Both the position numbers and the translations under genes were made by a program. Shown one piece after another: positions 63,861-64,000 of a stretch of 64,000 bases of DNA; position 1 is the first letter of the stretch; each line of letters begins with the position of its first letter. The stretch is from positions 1,950,014 to 2,014,013 of the forward strand of contig NZ_CP020991.1 of the NCBI RefSeq assembly GCF_002874775.1. The letters run 5' to 3'. This DNA comes from Monoglobus pectinilyticus (GTDB lineage Bacteria; Bacillota; Clostridia; Monoglobales; Monoglobaceae). The notes beneath the pieces were generated by a model that worked only from the letters and a program-made list of their open reading frames with translations, was not told the DNA's origin and made no database searches.

Positions 63861-64000
63861 AATAAAGCTTTCGGTTGAGGCAAGAAAAGCTGAAAGATAG
63901 AATACTGTGAGAGTAAAAAAGGAACCGGAGAAGGCAAAAAGGCCGGCTGAAACTTAAGGGACAAAAAAGAACAGAAAAAATAAAAAAAGTTCAAAAAAAG

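Overview
The window is AT-rich, densely packed bacterial DNA with Shine-Dalgarno starts (GGAGG-like), sigma-A type promoters (TTGACA/TATAAT) and rho-independent terminators. Family content (DUF177-rpmF, der-plsY-gpsA, SPFH/TIM44-like zinc-ribbon pair, hotdog thioesterase, TRAP/uxu cluster, a large rhamnogalacturonan lyase with Pro/Thr linkers) points to a Gram-positive, anaerobic, plant-polysaccharide-degrading member of the Clostridia. A pectin specialist of the Monoglobus type would fit, but that is inference; no rRNA is present to confirm it.

Layout. 3-3410: the 3' part of a giant modular secreted protein. 3411-4236: a gene-free stretch with several GC-rich hairpins, possibly a structured RNA or a relic of a mobile element. 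4237-6489: TIM44-like and SPFH zinc-ribbon proteins. 6886-7994: a small conserved protein and an unusual signal peptidase. 8330-27275: an exopolysaccharide locus (initiating sugar transferase, UDP-glucose dehydrogenase, flippase, several glycosyltransferases, CDP-glycerol transferase family member, polymerase, two Wzz-like proteins), with an Hpt protein, a REC/HD-GYP response regulator and a Wzz-GGDEF fusion inside it. 27378-28358: cation/Ca2+ antiporter. 28478-33693: polyamine operon speD-speA-speE-speB plus a carboxynorspermidine-synthase type dehydrogenase; its partner decarboxylase nspC lies at 43743-44867. 34187-38185: rhamnogalacturonan lyase. 38441-43028: secreted protein, ABC transporter and two-component system. 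43033-51635: redox protein, nspC, thioesterase, acyltransferase, lipoprotein, then housekeeping genes (yceD-rpmF, der-plsY-gpsA). 51636-53310: 1.7 kb without genes, holding a 255-bp element with 54-bp inverted repeats and a run of degenerate 47-bp tandem repeats. 53311-59786: hexuronate operon (TRAP transporter, uxuA broken by a frameshift, uxuB) and a GntR-family regulator with candidate operators. 60323-63641: argG, argH and a transaldolase. The right edge carries a strong promoter and a structured leader that may open a stable-RNA operon.

How the parts work together. The secreted modular protein and the rhamnogalacturonan lyase attack pectin outside the cell; the TRAP transporter and UxuA/UxuB would take up and catabolise uronates. 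The exopolysaccharide genes appear coupled to phospho-relay and cyclic-di-GMP type domains. Polyamine synthesis seems to have two routes to spermidine. Four short palindromes resembling fused ends of IS150-group (IS3 family) insertion sequences sit behind genes across the window, two of them nested inside terminator stems.
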